Shown piece after piece: positions 42,064-50,959 of a DNA stretch of 59,706 bases. A program made the translations under genes and the position numbers. Numbering within the stretch: the first letter of the stretch is position 1; each line of letters opens with the position of its first letter. This stretch comes from an uncultured Thermoguttaceae bacterium (GTDB lineage: Bacteria > Planctomycetota > Planctomycetia > Pirellulales > Thermoguttaceae). Under the pieces are notes generated by a model that had not been told where the DNA came from, did no database searches, and worked only from the letters and a program-made list of their open reading frames with translations. The stretch lies in NCBI GenBank assembly GCA_938042245.1, contig CALIRO010000075.1:1-59706 (forward strand), given 5' to 3'.

Positions 42064-43845
42064 CTATCGGGCCTGGGGCCGGAACCGCCGCCAATCTATG
42101 CCCAGTTTGCGCATCCGGGCGCGCAACGTGTGCGGGTTGATCCGGAGCAGAGCTGCTGCGCCGAACGGCCCTTCGATCCGACCTTTGCAGACAACCAACG
42201 CCTTCTCAATATGCTCCCGTATTGCTTCATCCAAAGGTGCAATGGCGGAAGAGGCCAATGGGGGGACTGCCTCGGTTATTGGTCTTCCGGCGCCGGGAAG
42301 CCGAAACTCCAGACCTCCCCCAGCGGCCACACTCCCCAAGCTACCGGTTCCGTGCCGATTTTCCCAATCAGAACATCCCCTCCGTTCGGCTGAAAACTCC
42401 GCTTGGTCCAGGATGGCGGGAGGAGAAGGCAATCCCACTGGACTACTCCTCGAAACCAGACCGAACGTTGGGCTGCCAGGGAGGCTTAGGCCCGCAGGGG
42501 TGGCGGGGGCGGCTGGAAACATGCCCAACGCGCGGGCTACTTCGAGCCGTCGCCCTTCGCCCAAAATGGCTGCTCGGTCGATCACACTGGCCAATTCCCG
42601 CACATTGCCCGGCCAATGGTACGACTGCAACAGGGCGATGTCCTCTTCGGTGGGCATGACCGGCGGCAGGCCAAAGCGAATGGCCGCACGCTGGGCAAAA
42701 TGCCTGGCCAACGGCCCAATATCCTCCCGACGGTCCCGAAGCGGCGGCAAAAAGATGGGAAACACAGCAATCCGATACCAGAGGTCTTCCCGGAATCGGC
42801 CCTGGGCGACCATGGCGGCCAAATCCCGATGGGTGGCGGCTACGATGCGGACATCGACATGAATCGGCTGATGGCCCCCCACCCGCTCCAGCCAACCGTC
42901 TTGCAAAATCCGCAGCAGCCGGACCTGGGCGGCCGAGGGCAGTTCGCCGATTTCGTCCAGCAGCAATGTTCCGCCGTCGGCCCGCTCAAACCAGCCTTTG
43001 TGCGTTTCTACCGCTCCGGTAAAAGCCCCCCGCTCATGGCCAAACAGTTGCGAATCGATCAATTCCGGCGGAATCGCCCCGCAATTGACCCGTACGAAGG
43101 GTCGATCCGCTCGGCGGGAGCGTTGATGGATCGTGCGGGCGATCAGTTCTTTGCCGGTGCCGGTTTCGCCCAGTAGAAGCACGGGCACATCACTCCGGGC
43201 CACGAGTTCCACCCGTTCCATTACCGCCCGGAGGCCGGATTGGGCGCCGATGATGGTGTCGGCTAATTTTTGCCGTCCCAAACGGGTAAGCAACGATTGG
43301 CGTTCGGCCTCCGCCGCCTCTCGAAGCCGTTCTAGTTCTCGAAGGTGTTCATGGTTCCGCAGAGCTGCGGTGAACGGTTCCACCAGGGTCTGGGCAATAC
43401 GAAGATGGAAAGGCCGAAACTCTTCCTCTGGAAGGGACTCCAAGATCAGAACGCCAAACCGATCCTCCATCCAAGGCAAAGGCCCAATTAGGACCTCTCC
43501 GGTGAGTGCCTTGGGCAAAAGTGCCAAAAGGGGATCGGAGTTTGATCCTTCTGGTCGAAGCCGAACTATCTGGCCCTGTTGACGCCATTCTAAAATGCCC
43601 GGAAGCGTCTCGGCAGGCAAATCGGCTTGGGCTTCGGGCAGAGGGCCATTGGCCGGGGCGATGGCCAAGGTTTCAACCCACCGTCGGGTCGAGTCGATCC
43701 GTCGCACGAAAAGCCGAGCCAAAGGAAGATGCCCTTTCAACCGGTCGGCAATGGCCAGGGCAGAATCTTCCAGGGCGATATGTCGGCTGGTTTCCCGCCA
43801 CAGGTCCAATTGCAGCTGGAGGAGCCGGAAGGATGGTTTTGCCAC
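42064..43845 (-). CDS. Sigma-54-dependent activator (GAF, AAA+, Fis-type HTH)
   Basis: A 593-residue enhancer-binding protein that would activate sigma-54 promoters by ATP hydrolysis. Residues ~15-175 are a GAF-like sensor (LEDSALAIADRL ... VLILESLPEEEFRPF), ~195-430 the AAA+ core with Walker A GETGTGKE, the sigma-54 contact loop GAFTGA, and Walker B GGTLLLDEIGELP, plus RFREDLWYRIAVFPIFLPPLRDR. ~440-530 is a Pro/Ser/Gly-rich linker, longer than usual, and 540-593 the Fis-type HTH (EKALVVCKGRIEGPFGAAALLRINPHTLRARMRKLG, quoted in parts: GPFGAAALLRINPHTLR). Resembles FhlA/NorR-type regulators. It is immediately upstream of pduS and divergent from the sulfate transporter operon, so either could be a target; the signal bound by the GAF domain is unknown. 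Confidence 0.93.
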   Translation of the reverse strand: MAKPSFRLLQLQLDLWRETSRHIALEDSALAIADRLKGHLPLARLFVRRIDSTRRWVETLAIAPANGPLPEAQADLPAETLPGILEWRQQGQIVRLRPEGSNSDPLLALLPKALTGEVLIGPLPWMEDRFGVLILESLPEEEFRPFHLRIAQTLVEPFTAALRNHEHLRELERLREAAEAERQSLLTRLGRQKLADTIIGAQSGLRAVMERVELVARSDVPVLLLGETGTGKELIARTIHQRSRRADRPFVRVNCGAIPPELIDSQLFGHERGAFTGAVETHKGWFERADGGTLLLDEIGELPSAAQVRLLRILQDGWLERVGGHQPIHVDVRIVAATHRDLAAMVAQGRFREDLWYRIAVFPIFLPPLRDRREDIGPLARHFAQRAAIRFGLPPVMPTEEDIALLQSYHWPGNVRELASVIDRAAILGEGRRLEVARALGMFPAAPATPAGLSLPGSPTFGLVSRSSPVGLPSPPAILDQAEFSAERRGCSDWENRHGTGSLGSVAAGGGLEFRLPGAGRPITEAVPPLASSAIAPLDEAIREHIEKALVVCKGRIEGPFGAAALLRINPHTLRARMRKLGIDWRRFRPQAR

Positions 43846-44260
43846 AGACGGGTCTCCAAACCAGATTATAATATAGAAATTCTGTTTTTTACGATAACTA
43901 CGTTTTATTATAACACAGAAAAACCAGATTATAATCCTTTTTCCTCCGCTGAATTCCTCCCCCTAGCCCTCTTTCCCCGGCTTGCTCCCGGAGATAGGGA
44001 AATTCAGAAATCCATAACTATTTATTAAAAAAGGACTTATCAAAATATCTGTCCCTAATTCCTCTGCGGGCTTTGAGCCTCTTCCATTTTTGCCCCCAAA
44101 GGCATCCCACTTGCATAAACCACACCCAAGGCAGCCCATCTCCACAGGTTCTACCGGCAAGCAATGGCTTTCCCCCCGGAGACTTCTGGAGGGGATGGGT
44201 TTGTTCCGATGGCAACCGCCGCTTTTCCCACTTTTCGACCCCTTGGCAAAAGGAGTTTCT
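43846..44260. other. Divergent regulator / sulfate operon control region
   Basis: 415 bp between two divergent genes. Very AT-rich in 43858-43940, with a perfect 15-bp direct repeat there. The rest up to the strong AAAAGGAG binding site at 44249-44255 shows no gene. Confidence 0.6.
43858..43935. promoter_or_regulatory. Two perfect 15-bp direct repeats, in helical phase
   Basis: AAACCAGATTATAAT occurs at 43858-43872 and 43921-43935, 63 bp apart (six helical turns), in the AT-rich gap between the sigma-54 regulator (minus) and the sulfate-binding protein gene (plus). Between them is an imperfect inverted pair (TTCTGTTTTTT and ACACAGAAAAACC). Both copies contain TATAAT, so they may also be -10 elements. 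Confidence 0.6.
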
Positions 44261-45451
44261 GTGGTGGCCGGCCGCCTTTGGAAAATAAGTTTCCCAAAAT
44301 CTCTCCTTTTTTTCGGTGAAAGCCTAACAGGCCGGTACAATAAACTCCCGTTTAAGTCCCAGGCGGGTTGGCTCAGTTTGGTAGTTCTGGCCTGGATCGG
44401 CTGTGGGCCAGCTGGGCCGGAAAGCGGCTGCACTGATGGGCCAACTGCCAGTGGGATCGAATTTTTAAATGTCTCCTACGATCCTACCCGGGAGTTGTAT
44501 CGGGAGCTGAACGACGCCTTTGCCGCCATGTGGCAAGAGAAAACTGGCCAGCAGGTCTTGGTCCGGATGTCCCACGGGGGCAGCGGCAAACAGGCCCGGG
44601 CCGTGATCGACGGTCTGGAAGCCTCGGTGGTTACGCTGGCTCTGGCCTATGACATTGATGCGATCAGCCAAAAGGCGGGCCTCTTGCCGGCGGATTGGCA
44701 GCGGCGGCTTCCGGAAAACAGTTGCCCGTATCGCTCGACGATAGTCTTTTTGGTTCGTCGGGGCAATCCGAAGGGGATTCGGGATTGGTCGGACTTGGTC
44801 AAAGAGGGAGTCCAAATTATTACCCCAAACCCGAAGATCTCCGGCGGGGCGAGGTGGAACTACTTGGCTGCCTGGGGCGCCGTACTCAAACAGGAGCTTG
44901 GCGATTGGAAGAAGTTGCACGATCCGGCTTTTTCGTCCCAGGCTGCTGCCGCTCAACAGAAAGCCCGGCAATTCGTCAAAGAGCTCTTCCGTCGGGTGCC
45001 GGTCCTGGATACCGGCGCCCGAGGAGCGACCATGACGTTTGTCCAGCGAAAGATGGGCGATGTGCTTTTGGCGTGGGAAAACGAGGCCCTCTTGGCCGTC
45101 CGACAACTCGGTGCGGACGAAGTCGAAGTGGTAACGCCTTCGATCAGCATTTTGGCTGAGCCGCCCGTTGCCCTGGTGGATGCGGTAGCGGATCGGCTTG
45201 GAACGCGGCAGGTAGCCCAGGCATATTTGGAGTTTTTGTATTCCCCGCAAGGGCAACAGTTGGCGGCAAAACATTTTTACCGGCCGATCCGGCCAGAGCA
45301 GGTACCCCCGGAACAGCTTGCCCAGTTTCCGAAGGTGGAACTTTTTACTATCGAGGAAGTTTTCGGCGGCTGGGCCAAGGCCCAAAAAGAACATTTTGAC
45401 GATGGCGGCCAGTTGGACCAAATCCTCCAGGAGATCCGAAAAGGCCAATAA
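44261..45451 (+). CDS. sbp: Sulfate/thiosulfate-binding lipoprotein of ABC transporter
   Basis: Captures sulfate (or thiosulfate) outside the membrane and hands it to the CysTW permease. The start GTG 44261 has a perfect AAAAGGAG five bases upstream; the frame is open further upstream but without such a site. A ~30-residue basic extension precedes the lipobox helix WLSLVVLAWIGC (Cys48), so it is a lipoprotein. Family motifs: FLNVSYDPTRELYRELN, RMSHGGSGKQARAVIDGL, TLALAYDIDAIS, GGARWNYLAAWG, TMTFVQRKMGDVLLAWENEA, and a C-terminal TIEEVFGGWAKAQKEHF. Length 396 (mature ~350) is usual. First gene of sbp-cysT-cysW-cysA; a ~270-bp hairpin cluster separates it from cysT. Confidence 0.95.
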   Translation: MVAGRLWKISFPKSLLFFGESLTGRYNKLPFKSQAGWLSLVVLAWIGCGPAGPESGCTDGPTASGIEFLNVSYDPTRELYRELNDAFAAMWQEKTGQQVLVRMSHGGSGKQARAVIDGLEASVVTLALAYDIDAISQKAGLLPADWQRRLPENSCPYRSTIVFLVRRGNPKGIRDWSDLVKEGVQIITPNPKISGGARWNYLAAWGAVLKQELGDWKKLHDPAFSSQAAAAQQKARQFVKELFRRVPVLDTGARGATMTFVQRKMGDVLLAWENEALLAVRQLGADEVEVVTPSISILAEPPVALVDAVADRLGTRQVAQAYLEFLYSPQGQQLAAKHFYRPIRPEQVPPEQLAQFPKVELFTIEEVFGGWAKAQKEHFDDGGQLDQILQEIRKGQ

Positions 45452-45463
45452 CCCCGGCTAGAA

Positions 45464-45630
45464 CGCCGTCTGTTACACGGCGTTGGTAACGTCGTCTGTG
45501 AGACGGCGGCTAGCTCAGTCTGACAGACTAAGTTACATGGCGGCCGGGGGAACGCCGTCGGTCTAGACGGCGGCCGGCGTGACGTTGGCTGTTTAGACGG
45601 CGCCTGACTCAGTCTGGACAGACTAAGTTA
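45464..45630. repeat. Six tandem hairpin repeats inside the sulfate operon
   Basis: Units in order: CGCCGTCTGTTACACGGCG (45464-45482), CGTCT-GTG-AGACG (45493-45505), AGTCT-GAC-AGACT then AAGTTAC (45517-45535), CGCCGTC-ggtcta-GACGGCG (45553-45572), TTGGCTGTTTAGACGGCGC (45585-45603), AGTCT-GGAC-AGACT then AAGTTAC (45611-45630). Units 2-3 and 5-6 form larger direct repeats. All lie after the sbp stop and before cysT. Confidence 0.85.
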
Positions 45631-45719
45631 CCTCAGTTACCGCCGAGCCGAAATTTTTCTCCAGAAAAAGCCCATCTTGCCAGGATGAATCAGAACTTAA
45701 TAGGAGAAACACGGAGCCA

Positions 45720-46553
45720 ATGGTTCCCCTAAGCCGAGCCAGACAACAGGTTTTACCCGGTTTTGGCCTGACGCTGGGTCTGACGTTGCTTTACTGGAGT
45801 GTGCTTGTTTTTTTGCCGGTGGCGGCGCTGGTGGTGCAGGCGGCTGGGATTCCGTGGCACCAGTTTGTGCAGACGATGGCGGAACCACGGGTGTTGGCTG
45901 CTTTGGGGTTAAGTTTTGGCGGATCGGCTTTGGCCGCCGGGTTGGATACGATCTTTGGGTTTTGGGTGGCCTGGGTGTTGGTGAGGTATCGGTTTGCCGG
46001 CAAGCGGCTATTGGATGCGTTGATCGACTTGCCGTTTGCCTTGCCCACGGCGGTTTCGGGTATTGCGCTGACGAGCCTTTATAGCCGGCACGGTTGGGTG
46101 GGGCAGTGGTTAGAGCCGTTAGGAATCGAGGTGGCCTACAGCCGATTGGGGGTGATCATGGCACTTATGTTCATTGGCTTGCCGTTTGTGGTGCGCACGT
46201 TGCAACCGGCCTTGGAGGCATTGGACCCGGAGTTGGAAGAGGCGGCGGCCTGTTTGGGGGCGGGCCGATGGGCCACCTTGTGGCGGGTCATCCTGCCCAC
46301 GCTGGGACCCGCCCTGCTGACCGGGTTTAGCCTGGCCTTTGCGCGGGCGGTGGGCGAATACGGAACCATTGTGTTCATTTCCGGCAATCTGCCTGGCAAG
46401 ACGGAAATCGCCCCGCTTTTGATTGTGGTGAAGCTGGAGCAGTACGATTACGCCGGGGCGGCGGCCATTGCCGGGGTGATGTTGGCGGCGGCCCTGCTGG
46501 TGCTGACAATAATCCACCGGCTACAAAGTAGCTACTCCTTTTTGCGGGGATAA
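45720..46553 (+). CDS. cysT: Sulfate ABC transporter permease CysT
   Basis: One of the two membrane subunits of the sulfate importer. The 277-residue protein has six hydrophobic segments and the ABC-permease EAA loop ALDPELEEAAACLGAGRWATLWRVILP (in parts: LEEAAACLGAGRWATLW). Family motifs: DLPFALPTAVSGIALTSLYS, GLPFVVRTLQPALEAL, AFARAVGEYGTIVFISGNLPGKTEI (in parts: ARAVGEYGTIVFISGN). ACGGAG lies upstream of ATG 45720. The next gene starts 65 bp after its stop. Confidence 0.95.
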   Translation: MVPLSRARQQVLPGFGLTLGLTLLYWSVLVFLPVAALVVQAAGIPWHQFVQTMAEPRVLAALGLSFGGSALAAGLDTIFGFWVAWVLVRYRFAGKRLLDALIDLPFALPTAVSGIALTSLYSRHGWVGQWLEPLGIEVAYSRLGVIMALMFIGLPFVVRTLQPALEALDPELEEAAACLGAGRWATLWRVILPTLGPALLTGFSLAFARAVGEYGTIVFISGNLPGKTEIAPLLIVVKLEQYDYAGAAAIAGVMLAAALLVLTIIHRLQSSYSFLRG

Positions 46554-46620
46554 AAGGTCGGGGTTGTTTTGCGTTTGTGTGTGGTTTTTCCTTTAAGGCA
46601 ACTGATTCAGGGAGTCTTTG

Positions 46621-47628
46621 ATGGCGGCGGCGATGGTTTCCAAGTCCCCTACCGATACCGGACTGCGGGCGACGGCCCGTTGTCTGACGGAACCCTGGCC
46701 GATTCGCTTGGCGCTCATTTTAGGTACAGTGCTTTTTTTAGGGCTGTTTTTGGTTTTGCCGTTGGCGGCGGTCTTTACGCAAGCGTTGGCCAAGGGATGG
46801 GGCGTCTATTGGGCGGCTTTGTGCCAGGCGGACACCTTGAGTTCCATTTGGCTGACGCTTCTGACGACGGCCATTTGTGTACCGCTAGGAACCCTGTTTG
46901 GGCTAACGGCGGCGTGGTGTTTGGGCAAGTTCGATTTTCGGGGGCGAAAGTTGCTTTTGGCCATGCTGGATTTGCCGCTTTCGGTCTCGCCGGTGGTAGT
47001 GGGGCTGATGTTTGTATTGGTATTGGGTCGTCATGGTTGGCTGGGCGGCTGGCTGGAAAGCCATGGGATCAAAGTGATCTTCGCTGTGCCTGGGGTGGTG
47101 CTGGTAACCCTGTTTGTAACTGCCCCGTATGTGGCCCGGGAACTTATCCCCCTGATGCAGGCCCAAGGTACCGAAGCAGAAGAGGCCGCTTTGGTGCTGG
47201 GGGCCAACGGCTGGCAGACTTTTTGGCAGGTGACGTTGCCGCAGGTAAAGTGGGGGCTACTGTACGGAATTATCCTCTGCAACGCCCGGGCCATGGGCGA
47301 GTTCGGGGCCGTCTCTGTGGTCTCCGGCCATATCCGCGGCAAAACGAATACGATGCCGCTCCAAGTGGAAATTTTGTACAACGAATATGATTTTGTGGGG
47401 GCCTTTGCGGTAGCCTCGGTGCTGGCTGGTTTGGCCCTGATAACGCTTGTGTTGAAGACCATTTTGGAGTCCAAGGCGGCCCGCCAAATAGCCTTAGCCC
47501 AGGCAAGGGGGCAAAAGATGACCGAAACAGGAACGCCCGAGCAGGCATCCGTCGTCTATGGCGATCCCACCAGCGCCCCCATGAGGAAAAGGATCGTTCT
47601 CAGCGGAGATCGAATCCATGAGCATTGA
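46621..47628 (+). CDS. cysW: Sulfate ABC transporter permease CysW
   Basis: The second permease subunit of the sulfate importer, 335 residues from ATG 46621 (a TTG at 46618 is in frame but GGGAG fits the ATG). EAA-loop segment: [20 protein letters not shown]. Family motifs: [57 protein letters not shown] (quoted in parts: [17 protein letters not shown]). The C-terminus beyond residue ~280 is a hydrophilic tail of ~45 residues not seen in typical CysW. It overlaps cysA by 11 bp. Confidence 0.95.
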   Translation: MAAAMVSKSPTDTGLRATARCLTEPWPIRLALILGTVLFLGLFLVLPLAAVFTQALAKGWGVYWAALCQADTLSSIWLTLLTTAICVPLGTLFGLTAAWCLGKFDFRGRKLLLAMLDLPLSVSPVVVGLMFVLVLGRHGWLGGWLESHGIKVIFAVPGVVLVTLFVTAPYVARELIPLMQAQGTEAEEAALVLGANGWQTFWQVTLPQVKWGLLYGIILCNARAMGEFGAVSVVSGHIRGKTNTMPLQVEILYNEYDFVGAFAVASVLAGLALITLVLKTILESKAARQIALAQARGQKMTETGTPEQASVVYGDPTSAPMRKRIVLSGDRIHEH

Positions 47629-48691
47629 AGTCCGCCATATCAGTAAGACGTTTGGGCGATTTCGGGTTTTACGAGATGTGAGCCTGCGGGTGGAAACGGG
47701 CGAGCTGGTGGCCTTGCTAGGACCTTCCGGCTCAGGGAAGACAACGCTTTTGCGGATTATCGCTGGCCTGGAGCAGCCGGATCCAGGCAGCGGCCCGATC
47801 CTGTTCCATGACGAAGATGTGGCGGATCAGCGAGTAGGCGAGCGGCGGGTGGGTTTTGTCTTTCAGCACTATGCGCTGTTTCGGCACATGACAGTTTTTG
47901 AAAACGTGGCGTTTGGACTGCGGGTTCGACCGCGCAGGCTTCGGCCCAGCCCGACGGAGATTCAGCAAAAGGTAGAAAAGCTTCTTCATCTTGTCCAATT
48001 GGATTTTTTGGCGGATCGGTATCCCCAGCAACTATCCGGCGGTCAGCGGCAGCGGGTGGCCCTGGCGCGGGCTTTGGCGATGGAGCCGAAGGTGTTGCTG
48101 TTGGACGAACCGTTCGGCTCATTGGATGCCAGAGTGCGGCAGGAATTACGGAGCTGGCTCCGCCGACTGCACGACGAAATCCGACTCACCAGCCTCTTTG
48201 TTACCCATGACCAGGAAGAAGCCCTAGAACTGGCCGACCGCGTGGTAGTAATGAACGAAGGAAAAATTGAACAAATTGGCACTCCCGATGAGGTCTTCCA
48301 CCACCCGAGGACCGAATTTGTGGCCTGCTTTCTGGGACAGGTCAACCGATTTTCTGGTCGATTAGAGCAAGGCAAGGTGCACTTTGCTAGCTTGGAGTGG
48401 GAGGCGCCGGAATGCGCCCTGCTCGAGAGTTGTCCGGTGCATGTATTTGTCCGGCCACACGACCTTCAAGTGGCGGTGGAACCGAACGGACAACCTGCTT
48501 TGGGCGCCCGGGTGGAGTATATCCATGCGGCTGGGCCGAGGGTACGCTTGGAACTGCGGGCGGACACCGGGCAGAAACTGGTAGCGGAAATTACCCAGGA
48601 ACAATATCGGACCGAGCAGTTGACTGTGGGCAGCCGCGTCTTTCTCAGCCCGCAAAATATCAAAGTGTTTCCTACGCAGGCAGAAGACTGA
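47618..48691 (+). CDS. cysA: Sulfate ABC transporter ATPase CysA
   Basis: Powers sulfate import by ATP hydrolysis. The 357-residue protein has Walker [10 protein letters not shown] (residues ~36-44), Q-loop [14 protein letters not shown], signature [15 protein letters not shown], Walker [17 protein letters not shown], and switch [15 protein letters not shown], then a ~110-residue C-terminal regulatory beta domain ([16 protein letters not shown]). GGAG lies ~9 bases before ATG 47618. Convergent with the kinase gene, 36 bp away, with no evident terminator between. Confidence 0.96.
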   Translation: MSIEVRHISKTFGRFRVLRDVSLRVETGELVALLGPSGSGKTTLLRIIAGLEQPDPGSGPILFHDEDVADQRVGERRVGFVFQHYALFRHMTVFENVAFGLRVRPRRLRPSPTEIQQKVEKLLHLVQLDFLADRYPQQLSGGQRQRVALARALAMEPKVLLLDEPFGSLDARVRQELRSWLRRLHDEIRLTSLFVTHDQEEALELADRVVVMNEGKIEQIGTPDEVFHHPRTEFVACFLGQVNRFSGRLEQGKVHFASLEWEAPECALLESCPVHVFVRPHDLQVAVEPNGQPALGARVEYIHAAGPRVRLELRADTGQKLVAEITQEQYRTEQLTVGSRVFLSPQNIKVFPTQAED

Positions 48692-48727
48692 GAACATTCC
48701 AACGCACCGGCGGCGATGTTTGGCCGG

Positions 48728-50959
48728 TTACGAAACGGGCGCCGAAGTTTGGGAAACGCGTGTTTTCTGGCTTTTCGGTGAGGGAGTAGATAAGTATTTA
48801 GCCACAAGACCCAAGAGTTTTTCTCGTTCAAATGGTTTGATCAGATAATCCGTACAGCCGGCTTCTAAACACTGGGAGTTGGAATACTCTTCGGTTAGTC
48901 CCGTAATAGCCAGAATAGGGCCGGAATAGCCCGCCTCTCGCAGTCGCCGGGCAGCTTGGAAGCCGTCCATCACGGGCATCAGCATGTCCATCAGGATCAG
49001 ATCGTAAGGCGGCGTCTTTGCGTCCGAGTCCATAGATTGCAGCACGCGCTCAACCGCCTCTTGGCCATTGGCGGCAATATCCACCTCTAAGCCAGCCTTC
49101 CGGAGCAGGAAACTAATCAGTCGCTGGTTTTCCGGGCCATCCTCGGCCAAAAGGACCCGGCCATGTAGCCTCTGGGGTAGGGTAGCAGGACAACTAGCAC
49201 GAGCTTCGTCCCACGAAGGAAGAGAACGGCGTTCCGACGGCGATGCGACTGCTTCCAACATCGGCAGAGCGACCGTGAACTTTGTGCCACCGCCGGGGAT
49301 GCTTTGGATGTCGAGCTGGCCACCTAGCAGATGGACCAACCGTCGGCACACCAGCCAGCCCATCGTCTCCATGGGCGGCCCTTCTTGGTCCTGCATATTT
49401 TGGCCAGATATTGTGCCGTTGGCCAATAGCAACTCCTCAGGCATCATGCCTCGGCCGGTATCGACTAAGTGGATTTCTAGCCATTGCCGGTTTGCCCGCT
49501 GGTCCGTGCGAGCCTGCAACTGAATACAGCCGATCTCTGTTGTTTCGATGCTCCAAAAAAGCAGATGGATGAGGATTTTTTCCAGTAGCTCGGGATCCGA
49601 TACAAAGGTTTCTTCTGGCACGCCTTGCCATTGAATCCGAAGGGTCAGTCCTTTGGCCTCGGCCAACGAAAAAGCGTTCTTCCCCAAACGGGAAACCAGT
49701 TGCTGAGGCGAAAAGAGGCGAGGTTTTGGCTGTAACGAGTTCGTCTCTAATTTCTTCCAAAGCCGAACGTTCTCCACCATCCTACGGACCATCCCCGCAT
49801 GGCCCTCGATAGCATAGATTGCAGGAAGCAACTCAGGTTGGCCAACCGATTGCAGAAGCAATTCATTGGTGGCTAAGATTTTTTCTATCGGTTCCAATAC
49901 ACGGTCCGCACACTTAGCCATCCATTGGCTCCACCGTTGTCGGTCCGATGACGGGTGGGATGGTTTGGCCTCTGGACCCGAGGGCTTCTGGGATACCTTT
50001 TCGGCGAGCCGGTCTAACTGATGGCCAAGCTGGGCCAATTCATCCTGGGTGCCAGAATGGAGATAGAGCGGTTCTTTGCCCTCGGCCAGTCGAGCGGCCG
50101 CTTCGGTTAACAAACGTATCCGCCCCAACACGTGCTTACCCATCCATAACAGGGCAATACCCACACAGGCCAAAGCCACCACCGTCCAGGCGGCTGTCCA
50201 ACGCCGGTGCCGGACCAACAAGAATCCCAACCGATGGACCAACCCTTGGCTTGCCGCTTGTAGCCGGTTCTTTTCGCTCTCCACCGCCCGCCCCAGATGC
50301 TCCAACCCAAGCAGGCGGGGAGAAATAGCCAGACAGACTCCAGAAAGCCGTTGGTCCTCTTCAGATGGGGTCGGACAAACCCCAACTGCTGCGGGTTCTT
50401 GCCATTCCTCTAAGATACTCTGGACATACTGGTATGCCCACTTGTGCCAGGTGGTCCAAGGGAACCTAGAAATGTGGGACTCCTTTCCAAAACCCGCATT
50501 TGAACCAGTTCTTTTTTGGGCCACCGGATCCATTTGGGCCAGGGTACCCAAAAGGGCTTTGGCAGCGGCTAGCCAACCATCCAAGGCTTCCGCTTCTTGA
50601 GCCGACGTGGTCCTCAGACGTTTTGCCTCCCACTGCTGACAAGCAGTAATCTGAGCACTAACCTGACTGAAAACCTTCTGCGTCTCTAGATTTTCCTCCA
50701 GCTCCTGGCAGGTCTGATGGATCTGGCCCAGATAAAACTGATTCATTCCGGTGGCCACAAGGAAAAAGACCACTATCAGCCCGGTTCCCCAGGCTAATTG
50801 ACGTCCCAATGGACCGGACTGAAAATAAACCCGATGTCCATTCCCTCTGGGTGCTTCCATTCCTGCCACCTCTTTTTTTATTCTGGAGGCATTGTGAGAT
50901 TTTCTTTTCAGGACCCATCGTTTTATAGAAAGGTCTGGTAAAACCTTTTTCGGCGGCAT
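48728..50959 (-). CDS. Degenerate hybrid histidine kinase with intact receiver
   Basis: A 743-residue membrane protein: TM1 ~58-78, extracytoplasmic domain ~80-255, TM2 ~258-280, HAMP ~280-335, helical dimerisation region ~345-420, HATPase_c ~425-595, receiver ~615-735. Start ATG 50959 has GGAGGG upstream. In the helical region the expected SHE-RTP is ADRVLEP, so the phosphoacceptor His is Asp. In the HATPase domain the N-box NLLSNAIKFT reads HLLFWSIETT (both Asn gone), and the G2 GTGLGL reads METMGW, while G1 DTGRGM stays. ATP phosphotransfer therefore looks lost. The receiver keeps LLAED, LMDMLMPVMDG, AITG and LIKPF, so it could be phosphorylated by another kinase or a small phosphodonor. 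Probably a signal integrator. Target unknown. Confidence 0.88.
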   Translation of the reverse strand: MPPKKVLPDLSIKRWVLKRKSHNASRIKKEVAGMEAPRGNGHRVYFQSGPLGRQLAWGTGLIVVFFLVATGMNQFYLGQIHQTCQELEENLETQKVFSQVSAQITACQQWEAKRLRTTSAQEAEALDGWLAAAKALLGTLAQMDPVAQKRTGSNAGFGKESHISRFPWTTWHKWAYQYVQSILEEWQEPAAVGVCPTPSEEDQRLSGVCLAISPRLLGLEHLGRAVESEKNRLQAASQGLVHRLGFLLVRHRRWTAAWTVVALACVGIALLWMGKHVLGRIRLLTEAAARLAEGKEPLYLHSGTQDELAQLGHQLDRLAEKVSQKPSGPEAKPSHPSSDRQRWSQWMAKCADRVLEPIEKILATNELLLQSVGQPELLPAIYAIEGHAGMVRRMVENVRLWKKLETNSLQPKPRLFSPQQLVSRLGKNAFSLAEAKGLTLRIQWQGVPEETFVSDPELLEKILIHLLFWSIETTEIGCIQLQARTDQRANRQWLEIHLVDTGRGMMPEELLLANGTISGQNMQDQEGPPMETMGWLVCRRLVHLLGGQLDIQSIPGGGTKFTVALPMLEAVASPSERRSLPSWDEARASCPATLPQRLHGRVLLAEDGPENQRLISFLLRKAGLEVDIAANGQEAVERVLQSMDSDAKTPPYDLILMDMLMPVMDGFQAARRLREAGYSGPILAITGLTEEYSNSQCLEAGCTDYLIKPFEREKLLGLVAKYLSTPSPKSQKTRVSQTSAPVS

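Noticed and set aside
45464..45630. CRISPR array
   Set aside because: Repeat units are unequal palindromes without constant-length unique spacers, and no cas gene is near. It is a hairpin cluster.
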